From Symsagittifera roscoffensis (taxonomy: Eukaryota > Xenacoelomorpha > Acoela > Convolutidae), in the NCBI RefSeq assembly GCF_963678635.1, contig NC_087064.1:33704369-33768368 (forward strand): DNA of 64,000 nt, in the 5' to 3' direction. The translations under genes were made by a program, and so were the position numbers. How positions within the stretch are numbered: the stretch's first letter is position 1; each line of letters begins with the position of its first letter. The notes under the pieces were generated by a model. That model had not been told where the DNA came from. It saw only the letters and a list, made by a program, of their open reading frames with translations, and did not search any database. Shown piece by piece: positions 47,050 to 60,186 of this stretch.

Positions 47050-49439
47050 TTTTGTTTTAGCTCATCTTGATTCCAAATTTAGGTTAATATCAACCTTTGT
47101 CTGATATTTTGCTATTCAAACTCAATGTTTTTGAATCAGTTTCTTATAATCAACTTCAGTTTTTAGTTTCTTGGGAAACGCCATTGAGTTAAATGAATGT
47201 CAGCGTGCAACAAATGAGTAAATAAACCAAGCTATTGATTTCTGTTTCTGCACAAAATTTGTTTATATCTCATCCGATATTAGAAGTGAACAATTTTCAG
47301 ATAATTTCTGAAATCAGTTCTCCGCATAACCAGTTCATATTTATTCTACATGCTTTGAGTATACAAAATAGTCTTACCACCCACATTGGCAAAAATAAGA
47401 TTGCAATCAATAATAAACGATTTTTATACCGACTATAACTAGTAAAAAATCGATTGTATGTAACTCAATTAGACACTGAAATGAACAATATAGGGATTTT
47501 ATATAGTTCAGAAAAATCGATTGTATAGTCTGGAAAATGGATATTTTTGTGGTATAAAATCTGTATAGAATCTGTATAAAATCTGTATAAAATCGATTAT
47601 AATCGATTGTAATGCATTTTCTAAGGACCCAAAAAATCGATTATATTGTCTAAAAAATGGATTATACTGTCTGAAAAACTGATTTTTTTTACTCTAAGTA
47701 CCATGCTGTTTGAAAACTCAAAACAAAAGCTGAATTCAAACAAGATTCAATCAAAAAAATATGCAAACAAATCATGAAAATCATCAATATAAACAAGTTT
47801 TTGGGCAACAACATGTAACAAATGAAGAAAATGGTCAATATAAATCCATTTTTGAGCTCAAAAATATGCAAGAAAGATATAGGAAATTATCATTGTAATT
47901 CAATTTCAGGATGAGATGTTGTTAGGTGTTTTGTCGGTGCATCCATTCAGTCTGATCAATCTGAAATAATACTTCCATGTAGTGTGGTCTTGTTCAGCTA
48001 CCATTGTGAATCATGTCAAAAAACAACAGAGAAGAATAATCAAAATCATCAGATTTCAACTCTGCTGAACTACGGGGGATCGAAATTTCCAAATTTTGAA
48101 GAAAAAAATCTTCTTTGAAGAAAAAGTCTGTGTCCGAAAAACATGATTCACAATTGAGGCTGAAGAAGTCCCTAGGGAACCTATTTAGACTCGAGAAAGT
48201 TTGAAAAACAAAAAAATTAAGAGGATACTTGGGTTTTCCGTTTTTTGGACAAAAAATCATTTTTTCCAGTTTTTTTTTCGATTTTATCCACGCACAACGA
48301 ACACCAACTCACAAACAATCAAAATCTAGTGAAAAAAACCAAACTTTGCCCATCCATATTTACCTTTTATCAAAAAAAAATATCAGTTTTGGTCCGATTT
48401 AGAAGGTTTTATGTTGTTTTATGTCCAGGTAGCACAAAAAAATTTTTTGTGGTACTTGAGTTTGCGTGCAAAAAAAAACACTGAAATACGCCAGAATACA
48501 AAGTTTTTAATGGTCGGAACAATAAAAAAACAACAAATTTTTTTTTTTCATTGGTTCACGAGGTTAAAAGAATTGTGGCACAGAATTTTTTTATCCGGCC
48601 AGTTTTAGATCACGTTTTGAAAAATGGTATGGAGACCAAGTGTGGTATCATATCAGAAATCTAACTGTCGTATTCGAGGTCTAATTTGCTCCGTTTTGTA
48701 TACTAATTTCTAAACTGGAAACATCAAACTGATATTCCAAATAACTTAAATAATAAACCCTTTTCACTATCTGAAGCAAATTACCAATAAGTCAAATAAA
48801 TATATATAAATCTATTTTTCTAGCAATGTAAATATCCGTAAATTTGAATTTAACAAAATTTTTTGACAAAAACTTGAAAAAACCGAAACTCAAAAGTCAG
48901 CCATTTGACACTTACTTTTTGCCAGGACTAATGAGTTGTACTTTTAAAATTCGCCTTTATGAAAGAAAAAATAGTTTTTTTTCTGTAGAAAACACACTGA
49001 CTCAAAAAAAATTACCCGAATGCTCTCAAGACGCACAAAATGTTTTGACCACTTTGATGGAAGCAAAGAAATTTGAAGTTTAGGTAAAAGCAAAAAAAAA
49101 CTTCCTCTATCTTTTTTTCGAAATTATCCATTTTTAAGCAAAATTTCTTGTTGTTCTTTTTTCCAGTTAATTAGTTGAAAGAAACAACATAATGATTAAA
49201 TGTATGATTCGCAGTTAAGCTCATAAATGATATTTAAGTTTTCCCTCATCTGACTTAGTCTAAATGTCGAAAATTACAGACAATTCTAGCTAATCCGTCT
49301 GTTCACTTAAGAATAAATGTTTTCGATAATCAGTTTCTCATGCATTTGGTAAACCTGCTCCTTGCTGTAAAATCGAAACATTATAATCCTTGTACCTTTG
49401 ATTGTTGAGACAAACAATGATAAAATTGTATAATTATTT
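47050..49439. other. AT-rich, no gene recognised
   Basis: Contains AATCGATT-type boxes and a direct repeat of ATAAAATCTGTAT at about 47560-47600. The ORFs at 47994-48260 and 48844-49083 are low-complexity Phe/Lys-rich frames without recognisable motifs, so I do not call them. Confidence 0.45.
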
Positions 49440-49816
49440 TGTTCTGACTTTCAAAGTAAGGAATATATACGCTCGTGTGTTTTTTATTTAGACTATTTTT
49501 CAAAAATGTTTCATCACGAGGATCGATTCATGTATCTTCGTGGTCCATCATCTTTGTGTTTTAACGATTGCTGTGGAACGCTCACTACTAGCGCTAGGAA
49601 AATTTGATAATTAAAGTTTATTGCGCATTGTTTACGCGTGGCGAATTACCCCCTAATCACAAAATTGTTTCGAATCAATTGAGGCAGGCTAATTGGTCTT
49701 ATTAATTTCATACACGATTCTGAATATTCAGCTTAAAATTCACAATTTTTCAATGTTTTTTTTTTCAAAAAAACTATTCGAGACTAGTTTATGGATAGTC
49801 GGAACATTCAGTCTTG
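49440..49816 (+). mobile_element. Diverged R1 copy
   Basis: Starts TGTTCTGACTTTCAAAGTAAG, trimmed to the family head, shares GTTTACGCGTGGCGAATTAC with the 45-47 kb copy, and ends at AGTCGGAACATTCAGTCTTG with the hairpin deleted. Confidence 0.65.
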
Positions 49817-50489
49817 TATATTTATTGTATAGTTTATTCCTAGCGCTTGAAGTAAATTTGAAATCAGATAGCCCAATTAGAAATCAGAAAAAGGGGAAAC
49901 CAAAAATTAACTGGGTGAAAAACCTAGTTGTTCATTTTCAGTTTCGATTTTCATCAATAGAAACTATCAACAAAAAATTTTAATCAAGAGGAAGATGGCT
50001 TGTAATAGCTTTGTTCGGTTTAAAGCCTTCATATTCAATTGTTTTGTCCCCGCTGAAATCGGTCTGAAAAAAAAAACATTTTTCTCGCAATCACGTTTCA
50101 AGAAAATTATTTAGGAACTTGATTATGACCGAATATTCTGTGTTTGATATCACTTTTGAATCATTGCAGGTTTTCTGAGGTAATCGCCTTCCTGCCAAAA
50201 ACGCACTGCGGCTTGGTTCATTCCCATACTTCTTCGAGAGTGCTTGAAAGATTGAGCTAGAAAAGCTCAGCACGATTGATCGTATCTTTGAAGGTTCTAA
50301 CTGCCTTTTAAAGTCTATGGAGTAGTGCTTGTTTTCACAAATTGATGAAGCAAAAAAAAATGAAGAACACTATGTAAAACACAAAAATATATATCGCATA
50401 TAGCAAAGCATTAAATAGGCCAAATATTATGCTTCAATTACGTGTTAAAAACGAAATCTACGTGTTGAAAGCATCAACAAAAAATCTCT
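49817..50489. other. No gene recognised
   Basis: AT-rich, no supported feature. Confidence 0.4.
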
Positions 50490-50698
50490 CACATGGACCA
50501 ATATGGCACTTTTTCAACCCTATAACTTTATAAAAAATGATCACAGGTAAAATATGTGTTTAAATTTAGAAAGAAGAACATTTTTCGAAAGATATAAGTT
50601 AAATCCGTCAAAAAGTTAAGAAGTCTCAAAAATTGTCCGGAGAAAAAAAAAACACCTGAGCACAAGTATTACGTCTCTTTCTTCGCTAGACGGAACAA
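50490..50698 (-). mobile_element. Inverted partial R1 copy
   Basis: Read on the - strand it begins TTGTTCCGTCTAGCGAAG, followed by the GAGCACAAGT-type head inverse and ATGATCACAGGTAAAATATG read as the inverse of the family's ACCTGTGATCAT block. It is the only clear copy on this strand. Confidence 0.65.
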
Positions 50699-51183
50699 TA
50701 AAATCTTTCTTTGTGCATTCCTTTTTTATGTCAATAAAAATCTGACAGCAAATCGGCATTTAGCTATCAATTTGCTTGGTTCTGTCGTTTATTTTTTTGT
50801 GATCTTAAAAAATAGAAACTAAGTTTTGTTGCCATATTTTGTATCACAAAATATGAAAAAACTGCCATCCCATCGTACCATTTGAATTATGATGAAATTC
50901 GTTTAATATCCGTTGCTGTTCTTAAACAAAATCGTTCAGTATTTAATTTGTTTTTACTATAATATAATAAATCAGTATCCATTTTTCTTTTACGCTATTT
51001 TGTTTTTATAATATCAGCAACAATGAAAAATCCGCAAAACAAATTGGAATTTTTCCAGGCAATTGATTTTTAAAATCTTATTTTTGACTTCTTAAAAATC
51101 ATGAGGAAAATTTTAAAGATTTTTTCTTCTATGGTCTGTTTGAGCCTAAATTTTATTTCAAACATTTTCGGACTGGACTGTGT

Positions 51184-51341
51184 ATCGCATTTTTGAATTC
51201 AAAAATAAAATTTGTTCTAATTTATAAAAGTTTCTAATTTTTTCTTGAAGTTTAATTAATATATCGCATTTTTGAATTCAAAAATAAAATTTGTTCTAAT
51301 TTATAAAAGTTTCTAATTTTTTCTTGAAGTTTAATTAATAT
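51184..51341. repeat. 79-bp tandem duplication
   Basis: Two identical-looking copies of a 79-bp unit starting ATCGCATTTTTGAATTC at 51184 and 51263. Confidence 0.95.
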
Positions 51342-54300
51342 AGAATATTTATTTTCTATGGTTGAAAATAAAAGTATTTTGTATCTTACGACTCTTTGCT
51401 GTCAGTTCATTTCTAGTGTGAGGCCCAATACTGCTTAACTTTCAAATCATTTTGATGCTATCTTTATCATAATTCTCTGAGCTTGTGTCTAACGACACAT
51501 TGGTGTCGATTAATTTGACTGCCACATATGAAATAATTTCTGAAATTTAAAAAAAGGTTAAAAAAACATCAAACTGAATAGGCATATCTGCTGTAAAAAT
51601 CAGCTGGCAAATAGTTCAAAAGCCTTGCCCAATGTAAAAGCAGAGTATAAGTTGATGCTATCTAATGACGGACAGCGCTGGTCGCTATCCGTGACAGTGC
51701 ACCGCTACAAAGTGTTCATATTTTGCCGCGGAGGAATATACAAGAATTTTTCTAGATGGCACAGTCTAACGAATCGAACCTGCGAGGATAATAGCTTTTT
51801 TAAACCACTCGACGAACGAGATATTTCATGGTTTGGAGAAACTTTCATCTTTCTATAATTGGAAAAGACTCTGTGGACATGGCAATTGTCATAAGCCCAC
51901 CAATACAACTCCAACTTCAGATCATCTTGTAAAAAGCAAAGATATAAAGCAGCAAAACAACATTGATACAAGATAAACAGCACTGTTGAACAACTATGCC
52001 GGAGAAAGTAAAAGACGTGACCAGAACGATTAAAAAAAACAACGGATTTAGATTGATCGAGATTGATTGAGATAGATAGGAAACTCAAATCTCAAGTCGA
52101 ACTATCATTGGGAAAAAAGGTACAAAAACGCTCATAAAAACTGCTTTTGGGAATCGATGAACACAACGTTTGCTACTGGAACAAATCTCAATTACCCAGC
52201 GCTTCAAGTTCTTTAGTAGTGCCAAAGAGATAGCGAAGCCCTGGGAAGTTTTCATGAAGCTATGACATAGGAGGCAAATATATGAAGTATGGGGGACTAA
52301 GAAGCAATTTGGTGAAAATTTTTTTCACAACTAAAGAAATCAGGAAGAAACTTTGTATCAGATAACTAACACCACAAAACGTGCTAGCATAGATACTAGT
52401 CCATAGAAAAGATCTAGAATGTATCGATATGAGCAAAAAATTCAGCCGTACACTACCCAATTACCCGAACTCCAATCACCCGAACTACCCAATCTCACGA
52501 ACCACCCTGGAACATATCTGAAAACTAAATTAGAAACAGTGGTGAAAAGGAGTGAAGGATGTAGGAGTGAAGGATGTGCACAGGCTCAGACTAACTTGTA
52601 GAAAAACCGAAAATGCGAGAACTTTGAAGCTGGCATAAAAACAGTCTTTTCTTACAAAGAATACTTTTTTAGACTTTATTAGTACGATTGGGGAAAAGCT
52701 GGCATAAAAACAGTCTTTTCTTACAAAGAATACTTTTTTAGACTTTATTAGTACGATTGGGGAAAAAGTCCATACAAAAGGAAGACTCAACTTGACCCAA
52801 CAAGCTCAGTATCATTCATGAAGAAAAAAGCACTGCGTGAATGAAAACCAGTGACCGTTTTCCAACAGTCGCACCATTAGATGAGATTAATATGGAAGCG
52901 TATTACTATAAACGAATAGGACGAAATTGATGGAACGCCAACAACCACAAGCAATTTTAAACTGAAAAATCAGAACTGAACATTTTGAGAAATGAATTCC
53001 TACATCATTTTTGGCTCAAGGTCTCACATCTTCGGGCTCCTACAAAAATTTCGAACCGCGAAATATGTCAGGTGGCAATCAACAAGGCTGCATAACAGTA
53101 TCCGTTACACTTTGAAGCAGAGAACTATCAATGTCGATCAACGAAAAGCATCAACAATTTGAGTTCAAAAAGGCGTTGACATTTTTTTCTTTCTTTAAAA
53201 AAGAGCTTCTAGGTCTAATGTTTCGTTTTCAAAAATTTTTAGCATCTCGTTTCGATAATTTAACAGACCATAAGGCACCAATAGGAGCGTAACGTGATAG
53301 ATACGCAAAAACAACCCAATCAAGATAAACAAGATGAGCGGTCAAATTACTACCCTCTGACTTTTCGGTTGAACAAATGACGCGAAGTATGCTAGTATCT
53401 CGGCCAATTTTTCTGGCCTTGCAACAAACAAACGAACAACAGTATCCGATGACAACAAAAACTCTTCATCGCCTCAGTTGATAAACGATTGGTCCTAAAT
53501 TTCGACACTTGTTTTTGCCTTGATGACCGATAACAATCTACTTTTCAAAAAAATCAAAAAGCAATTACCGATAATCGAAAACATATCGCACATACTGAAG
53601 CGCTAAGCTTTTCTTAGCGAATGCATCTAGGTGAGCTTTGTGTAACCATGCTAACATTGGGGTTCATAAACAAGCTGAAAACACTACGATTACCTCACCA
53701 TATAAGCACCGCGCAGAGATCATTGATAATTGGATCGAAATAATTCTCTAACTTGGCTATATGGTTTAAGATCTATTGTTAGATCAAGGTCAATGGCGAG
53801 AATTTCATTGGGTGCAAGTAGAAGCTGGTAAGAGTTTAAAACCACTGCATCCTCGTCAGACCAGGGAACTTACCTTCTGTGATTAAACCAAAGAAAGAAA
53901 AACTCTCGATTTTTCTTTCTTTTTGCCGGCCCTCGACATAAAATTCAGGGGACAAAAAATACGTACTTGTTTGCATCGATCGCTGTTCAAAATGTTTTCC
54001 AGTACAAATCATTCAAAACACTTCTGCGAAAACAATAATTAATTTCCTATAACACTATACAGGACTCTACAGCGTACCTAGAGCTATCTGAAATGACCAA
54101 GGATCAGGCCCACGTACAATGAAAATTGATAGTTCTGTTGTGAACATAATAAAAACACCATCTTTGGCCCAGTTGGGTTTCAAGCGAATGAGATTCTTCG
54201 ATTACCTGATGAAAAAAGAGAGACTTAGTGATGGCCCACTAACAACCAAAGCCATCAATAGAATTAGCGATGTTTAAAATAAGGAATGCGTAACAACTTA

Positions 54301-54443
54301 TAAATAGCAATCGTTCACCTGCTCTCCCTCTGAAAAAACTTTTGGCAGAGCACCTAATTCTATCTGGCTATCTCCCTTTCACTGGAGCATATTATTACCA
54401 TATCCAGTTCAACAACCCAAAACCGTGTGGTCTTGACAGTAGT
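51342..54443. other. No gene recognised, apart from a short tandem duplication
   Basis: The sequence is less AT-rich and less repeated than its surroundings, so a decayed coding sequence is possible. I found no block of conserved motifs in any frame. Small ORFs (51625-51858 on +, 51705-52088 on -) have no recognisable features. Confidence 0.4.
52628..52766. repeat. 69-bp tandem duplication
   Basis: Two copies of a 69-bp unit beginning AGCTGGCATAAAAACAGTCT, at 52628 and 52697. The repeated peptide in the overlapping - frame (52530-52790) is a by-product. Confidence 0.95.
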
Positions 54444-54652
54444 ATTGTATCGTGTCCCGGATCCTAAGGAGGGGCTCCTTCCTAAGGGGGGGTCCTCACG
54501 TAAAGCAAAATCCTAGGAAAGGGGTCCTTAATTTTTTGGAGGACCCCTATCCTAGGATTTTGTAAATGATCGCAAGTTCCCACCCCTAAAGTAAAAGACC
54601 CCCTCCTTAGGATCTTGTTAAGCTGAGCTCGACAACCGGGACGCGCTACAAT
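54444..54652. mobile_element. Foldback MITE with nested palindromes
   Basis: The outer ends ATTGTATCGTGTCCCGG and CCGGGACGCGCTACAAT are inverted repeats. Inside are GGATCCTAAGGAGGGG and its inverse near 54600, and a central hairpin of CAAAATCCTAGG plus GGGGTCC against GGACCCC plus CCTAGGATTTTG. There is no ORF. Confidence 0.8.
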
Positions 54653-54747
54653 AATTCCTTCTAATTCCTTTTAAAGCGGTCCTTTTTCCCGCGATAATTA
54701 AAATTAATCGTCCTAATTCCTGAACTTTTCTTTTTCGTCCTAGTTTC

Positions 54748-54954
54748 ATGTGGATATCATTTCCTGGCTTTCTTTCTTTTCGTCAAAGATTTGTCATGCT
54801 ATTAAAGTTTGTAATTGAAAACGAGCCTAAGGATTTCACACATTTGTTTGAATTAACACTTGGTTTGCGTCAACTAGGTTATTTGCCTGAAGCTATTTAT
54901 GTTGAAACACTGATTGAGCTCAATACGAGTATTTCATTAGTTGTAGATTGGTAA
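54748..54954 (+). CDS. Small unknown ORF beside the polymerase gene, possibly a last exon
   Basis: A 68-codon frame ending TGG TAA, with a Leu-rich stretch (L-F-E-L-T-L-G-L-R-Q-L) that could form an amphipathic helix. A good splice acceptor, pyrimidine-rich TTTTTCGTCCTAG, lies just before the ATG, so this may be a 3' exon. It converges on the polymerase gene, the two stops being 91 bp apart, and could belong to the same element. I do not recognise the protein. Confidence 0.25.
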   Translation: MWISFPGFLSFRQRFVMLLKFVIENEPKDFTHLFELTLGLRQLGYLPEAIYVETLIELNTSISLVVDW

Positions 54955-55044
54955 AAACCAAAACATATACAAGTCGAAGTATAAAAAGGACGAACAGTAA
55001 AAATCATCTAAAAATATATGTTTCAGACTTTAATGTTTATTGCT

Positions 55045-58000
55045 TTAGTTTTCATTGCGCTGTTTTTTAGGTGGTCGTTCTTCTGAAGCTTCAGATAAAA
55101 TAAATGGGTTATTTATAGGGGGACGTTCACGGAATCGGCTACTAGAAGCTTCTTCTTCTTGCAGCTCTGTTTCTGAGTAGGGCCGCTGTAAAAATCCCCA
55201 ATCTGGAAGTTGAAAATCGGGAGAACTGTTATCAGTTTCATTGTATGAGTTGGTCCACTCGGTGTCCATGTAAATGTCTTCTAGAAAAGCATTTTCTTCA
55301 GCGGCTTTATGGCCAAAGGGCACTGTCGAAATTCCATCGAAAAGTAGAAAACGTTTTGAGTCGAATGGTGATAATGCAAGTTTGTTTTGTTTCCTTGTCA
55401 TATTGGTGTGACCTTTCGAAACTATATTAAAGTTGTACACTCTCATTGTTTTTCCAGTGAATAATGTGTCCCTGAAGGTTTGGTGGACCAGTTCTCTCTG
55501 TGCATTCCGTTTAATTCCTTTGGCACTCAATTTTTGAGTGCCTTCTAAACAGAAGCAAGTCTTTTATTCTTTTCTACAACGCAGGGTATAATTTCATTTC
55601 ACTTCAGCAACTCAATTTATACGGAACAAAATATCATTCATTTTACCAAAAAAGAGCAGAAGACTCTAAATTATGATTAAAAAAGAGGAAAAGAGAGGGA
55701 ATATGTTGTCAGATAAATCAACGTTTTGGCAACATTGTTTAATGTTGCCTAAATCAGCTAAATGCCCATAGTTTAATGCAAAAATTAAGGGGGGTAGGGG
55801 AGCTGGTGGTAATTTTGTTCTGTAAAAGGTAGGAATGGGGGTGAAAGTGTGGCTTAAAATTTCTTTACCATTAAGGACGACCGAATATAGTTTCGGTTTT
55901 AGGGAGATGAATTCTCTGATCGGCTTCCCAACAGTCTCGTCTTTTAATTTCAGCACAACTTTCTTGTTGGTATCCTCGAACAAGAAATGGTCCTCATCGT
56001 AATTTGAAAAGTCGAAATCAGCTTTTATTTTCTCCAAGTCTCGGTAAACGTCATCAGTTTTTATGGCATAAATAAAACTATCTGTGTCGGAGTAAAGGAG
56101 TTCCAAGTTTAGATTTGGTTTCATTTTTTGATAATGAAACTGAAACATGAAACGCTTGGCGAGGTCTAGGATGGTTGCACCAACTATCATAGGTTTGTCC
56201 CACAATATTTTTGTTACTGAAAAGCTGATTGTGGCTAATTGATCGTCAATGATTTGAAAGCTTTTCATTGTGCTCAGAGCTGTTTTTTGTAAAAGTTCTC
56301 TCTCATTTCCTACAATCTCCAGCTTCTTTCTTCCTAACTTAGACTCCATTGTCTTACCGAAAGCTGAATTAACAATTAGCTTGTAGAAATTCTCCTGGAA
56401 TTTATTTACCGCGGCTTTCCGTAGGCGGGTGTTGAGGTCGACAAAGGGTGCCATCCAGTGACTTTGGCGGAACTGAAGAACTTTTCCTAGGTGAGCTATT
56501 TTCATTCCCAGCTCATGGTACAATTTTAGGGAAAGGTAGTGCAAAACATAACCTTCTTTAGGATGCAAGGTCTGTAGAAGCTTTGGCACTTTTGGCAGTG
56601 TGGTGATTCCTAATTTTCCCAATATGTTGACCTGCTCGTTGCTCATTGCACCGATGTCCACTACTTCACGAGAGGGGGCAAGGGGGTAATCAGAAAAGAA
56701 GTCGTGAAGCTCTTCGGGTATGGTTAAATTGACTTCAACTATATAACCCCACTCTGAGGTTTCGCTGGTGAGCAGTATGTCTGCCAGACTTTTTTCAACT
56801 ATTGAAAAACCGTTTAAGGGCAAAGGGCAGTGTTTCATTATCCCCCCGTACAAATTGTTTGCATCAAAATTGAGGATGTAGCTTGATGGTTCTGAGGGCG
56901 AAAAATCGTCGTGATATTTATTGTTTGCTTTGTAAAATCGGCACGCGTAAACCGACGACATGCCTCCTTGTATCATTCGCTGCACAAGGTCCAGATGTTC
57001 ACGGTCCGTTAAGAGTTTCAGTTCGGGCTTACAAACTTTTAGAAAGGCGTCCCCGGATAGGTTACTTGCCGTGAAGTAACAGGCGCAATCCAGCCCGTAT
57101 GTTTGATAGCAAACTTCACGAAAAGCTTCGAAAACGGAAGCAAGCAATAGCACATCTGTAGTCAAGTACAAGTCGTGGTAATCACCAAGTGAGCCACACT
57201 TCAGTTCGGTGAAAACTTTAAGAGCATGATTGTACTCGCTTCTTGAAACACTCACATCCCCTCCTGTTTGACTATTTTTCCACATTGCTCGTGGGGGAAG
57301 GCGAGTTTCTCGGAATTTTTTGAATGAGTTGAAGTATGAGTAGGGGTAATACCCTTTCTGTTTCAACATACTGACTTTTTCAGGTGAGTGGCCGAGTTTT
57401 TCAAAATAGTTCTCCAGCAGAAAGAACTTTTCGTTGGGTAAATTATCGACAAGTTTTGCCAACGATGCTAGCATGAACCTATACGAATCAATGAATCTCA
57501 GATTTTTGTAGAGTTTTTTGATTTTTCCGTTTTTGTCCGTGTACGTTTTTATATATACTGAGATTGTCAAGGATATGTATTTTTCTTCAGATGCGGGTAT
57601 TACGGAAAAAGTGTTTTCCGAATCGCTTTTTGCCAGCGCTTTGATTATAAAGTGTAAATCATAATTTGACAAATTATGAGCTACCACCGGAATGTAATTT
57701 GTTGTTTTTCTATTAACGTTACACTCATTGTGTGCCCAACCCAGGAACTTGTTGGTGTAATGTCAATGATCAAGTACCACTTGATCATTGTCGGAAAAAT
57801 CATTCTCGCATATCCAACAAATTGTAGTATCTTCCCGTTCCTGGTCTGTTATACCAGTGAAAGTGTAATATTTCCTTTTTTCTACGTAAATTTTTCTCGC
57901 TAACAATTCAAGGGAGCTAATTAGCTCTTCCATCACATTCGGTCCTCTTTTAAGCTCAAACTTTAACAGGTCTTTTTTCCCAAATTCGATTACTGCTAAC

Positions 58001-59630
58001 GCGTAGCTGCACGGTTGATGGATTTCAATTGTTGGTGTGCTAGATTTTTGCAGATCAGGTTGCACTCCGTATACTGGTAAGAGCAGTGACTCCAAATCAA
58101 AGTAGATTACTCTGGGTACGTACCAACGAGCTGTTAAGTTTTTGAACTTGTGGTCATCTTTTCCCCGCTTGGGCATTGTTATGACGACATCTTCGTCTTG
58201 GTAGCACAGTTCTTGATGTCTTCTCAGAGTTTCGAATGAAGCGCATGTGTAGAAACATTTGCGGCAAATCTCAGATTGAAGTCGGTGCACTTTGTGCCGC
58301 ACGTACTCGACCAGTTTCTGGAGATCACTTATCAACACATAGTGATATTTTGATCCATTTGTCAGCAGCAACAAGTCCACGATCAGGCTAGTAGTGAATC
58401 TGCTCGATACTCTTATGGGCAACAATTCGCCATCGTTGTACCTGAACAAAAAATAATTCTTATACCTAGATTTGGAATGAAATTAAAAGGGTGTTTGAAT
58501 AGGTGAAGAACATTAATGAAGGAGTTTTTGAGATTTTTTTGAAGGCAATTAGAATTTGCTTACCGGAAGACGTTGATTTAACAATTGTTCAACTTTTCAA
58601 ATCTGTCCATATCCATCAGACCCATTGGCATCTCGTATTCCCCATTGATTTTCACAATTCCTTCGTTGTCGAGATTGTAGGTTGAGACTTTGTTTTTCTC
58701 CAGCCATCGTCTAGATGTGGGGTAGAGGGCCGGCTTATTCACATTGTGATATGCGGCAACAAAGCAGTAGAGAAAGCAACGGTCATCCTCTTTTGTGTTG
58801 ATATTTGTGATTAGAGTAGATGCTGCGCTGAGTGCATCAGGTAGCTCGAGGTAGGATCCTGCTCTAATTGGTGAGAAGGCCGCGAAACTGATTTGCAATT
58901 TTTCAATTCTATCAAAAATCCATCCGCTACCATGAGAAGAGAACGAATTGTTTTGGTTGACCATATGTTCAATCAGTTCCAAGAATTGATCCCCAGCTAT
59001 TCCCTCGAAGCACACTGTCAATGTCTTAGTGTTCAGAAACAGCATGGTCCTTTCGAAGTTTCCACTGTCCCCGTCTTGGACAGTGGGAATTTTGATCATT
59101 CCCACTTCCACGTGGAATTGCACCTTGTTCGGACCCTCTTTGACCCTTTCCAGTATGAGAGCATCTATTTCCTCCTTGTTTTGCATCATGACTTGAAGCA
59201 AATCCATTTCTTTTTCACCAACTTTGAGATCGTATCGAAGCCATTTGCCTCTGAACGCGCTTTCCGTTGGCGCAGCGGAAGACGTCGTCTCAATGCCGTC
59301 CCAAACGGCAATGCGTGCTTCTTCAGCAACTGTTGTCCATAGCTTTCCGCGGTGAGAAATATTGCATGGCAATAGATACAATGACTATTGGAAGTCATGT
59401 CATGTACCAGCTCGACGTGCTCTCGGGCTTCCGACAAACTCTCGAATGATTCGAGACACTCATCTCAAACAGCTTGAGGAGGAGGGGGAGGAAGGATCTT
59501 GTGAACTTTTTGCTCATGTCTTCTCAAGTTTCTTTTAGAGCTCAGTATTTTTCCGCACTGCTGGCAAGGAACAGGTGTCGCGATAGAAGTAGAGTTCGGC
59601 AATTTTTGTTGAAGTTACTGAAGTAATTCA
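55045..59630 (-). pseudogene. Protein-primed family B DNA polymerase of Maverick/Polinton type, broken
   Basis: Replicative polymerase of a Maverick/Polinton-like element. The N-terminal part holds C2H2-type zinc fingers (59600-59320). It is followed by a Cys/His endonuclease-VII-like site at 57820-57700, exonuclease boxes (Y-F-D-L-E near 58095, H-N-L-S-N-Y-D near 57670, Y-x(6)-T-D near 57170), and polymerase motif A (N-F-D-A-N-N-L-Y near 56860). Motif B (N-S-A-F-G-K near 56375) and motif C (Y-S-D-T-D-S near 56090) complete the core. Two GT-AG introns restore the expected alignment: 58563-58442 (122 bp) and 55868-55545 (324 bp). The last exon, 55544-55045, carries the usual S-P-F-D-x-K-R C-terminal block. 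Breaks: TGA at 59465-59467, a frameshift at about 59270-59310, TAA at 58578-58580 and TGA at 57763-57765. All catalytic motifs remain. The 5' end was not located. Confidence 0.85.
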
Positions 59631-60186
59631 GGCAAATTTCAAGAAGTAAAACTGGTTATGAAAAAGCAAAAGCGAGAAGTGACTAGCACTAAAACTTTGC
59701 GGGTAAGGGCAAGTAGAAGCCATTAACGAGAGTTATACATCGCCCTCTTGGCAATAAGTACTTTTATTTCTAAAAACAGTTTTATTACAGCTTAAAACTC
59801 TATATGTCTCGTCACTCTGTTCAAGTGCAAGGGTTTTGTATGCTAAAAACTGATTCATTTACAGCCTCAAACTTTTGCTGTTAATTAGAAGGGTTAGCGA
59901 TAAATTTTTTAAGTTTTGATTTCAAGCCCACTTCTTGGTTTGCGTAAATAGGTATAATAAAAAGTAGAAACATGAGATAAAAGTATTCAGAAAGTAAAGC
60001 CCTCAACTATCTTATTAAGTTGAAATAAAATAGTAAACTTAAAAAATGAAAATTTTGCAAATTTGATACCTTGATAGTTACCGATGCATAACAAGCATAG
60101 ATTGTCATTTGAATGTGTAAAAGATATCGGAATCAAAGTTTCCTTCATGTCATTCAGTGTCCCGTGAAACATTTCATATAATTTCC
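59631..60186. other. No gene recognised upstream of the polymerase
   Basis: May hold the missing 5' exon or promoter of the polymerase gene. A 79-codon - frame at 59987-60226 overlaps the inverted repeat and looks fortuitous. Confidence 0.35.

Noticed and set aside
55666-55868. C-terminal 60 or so residues of the long polymerase ORF as a genuine terminus
   Set aside because: They do not match the family. They are intron sequence read through after the GT donor at 55868; the family C-terminus resumes at 55544.
57763-59467. Alternative genetic code with TGA read as Cys
   Set aside because: The same gene uses TGC and TGT for other Cys and also has a TAA and a frameshift. The galactosidase genes show no in-frame TGA. 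Decay, or at most local recoding, is simpler.
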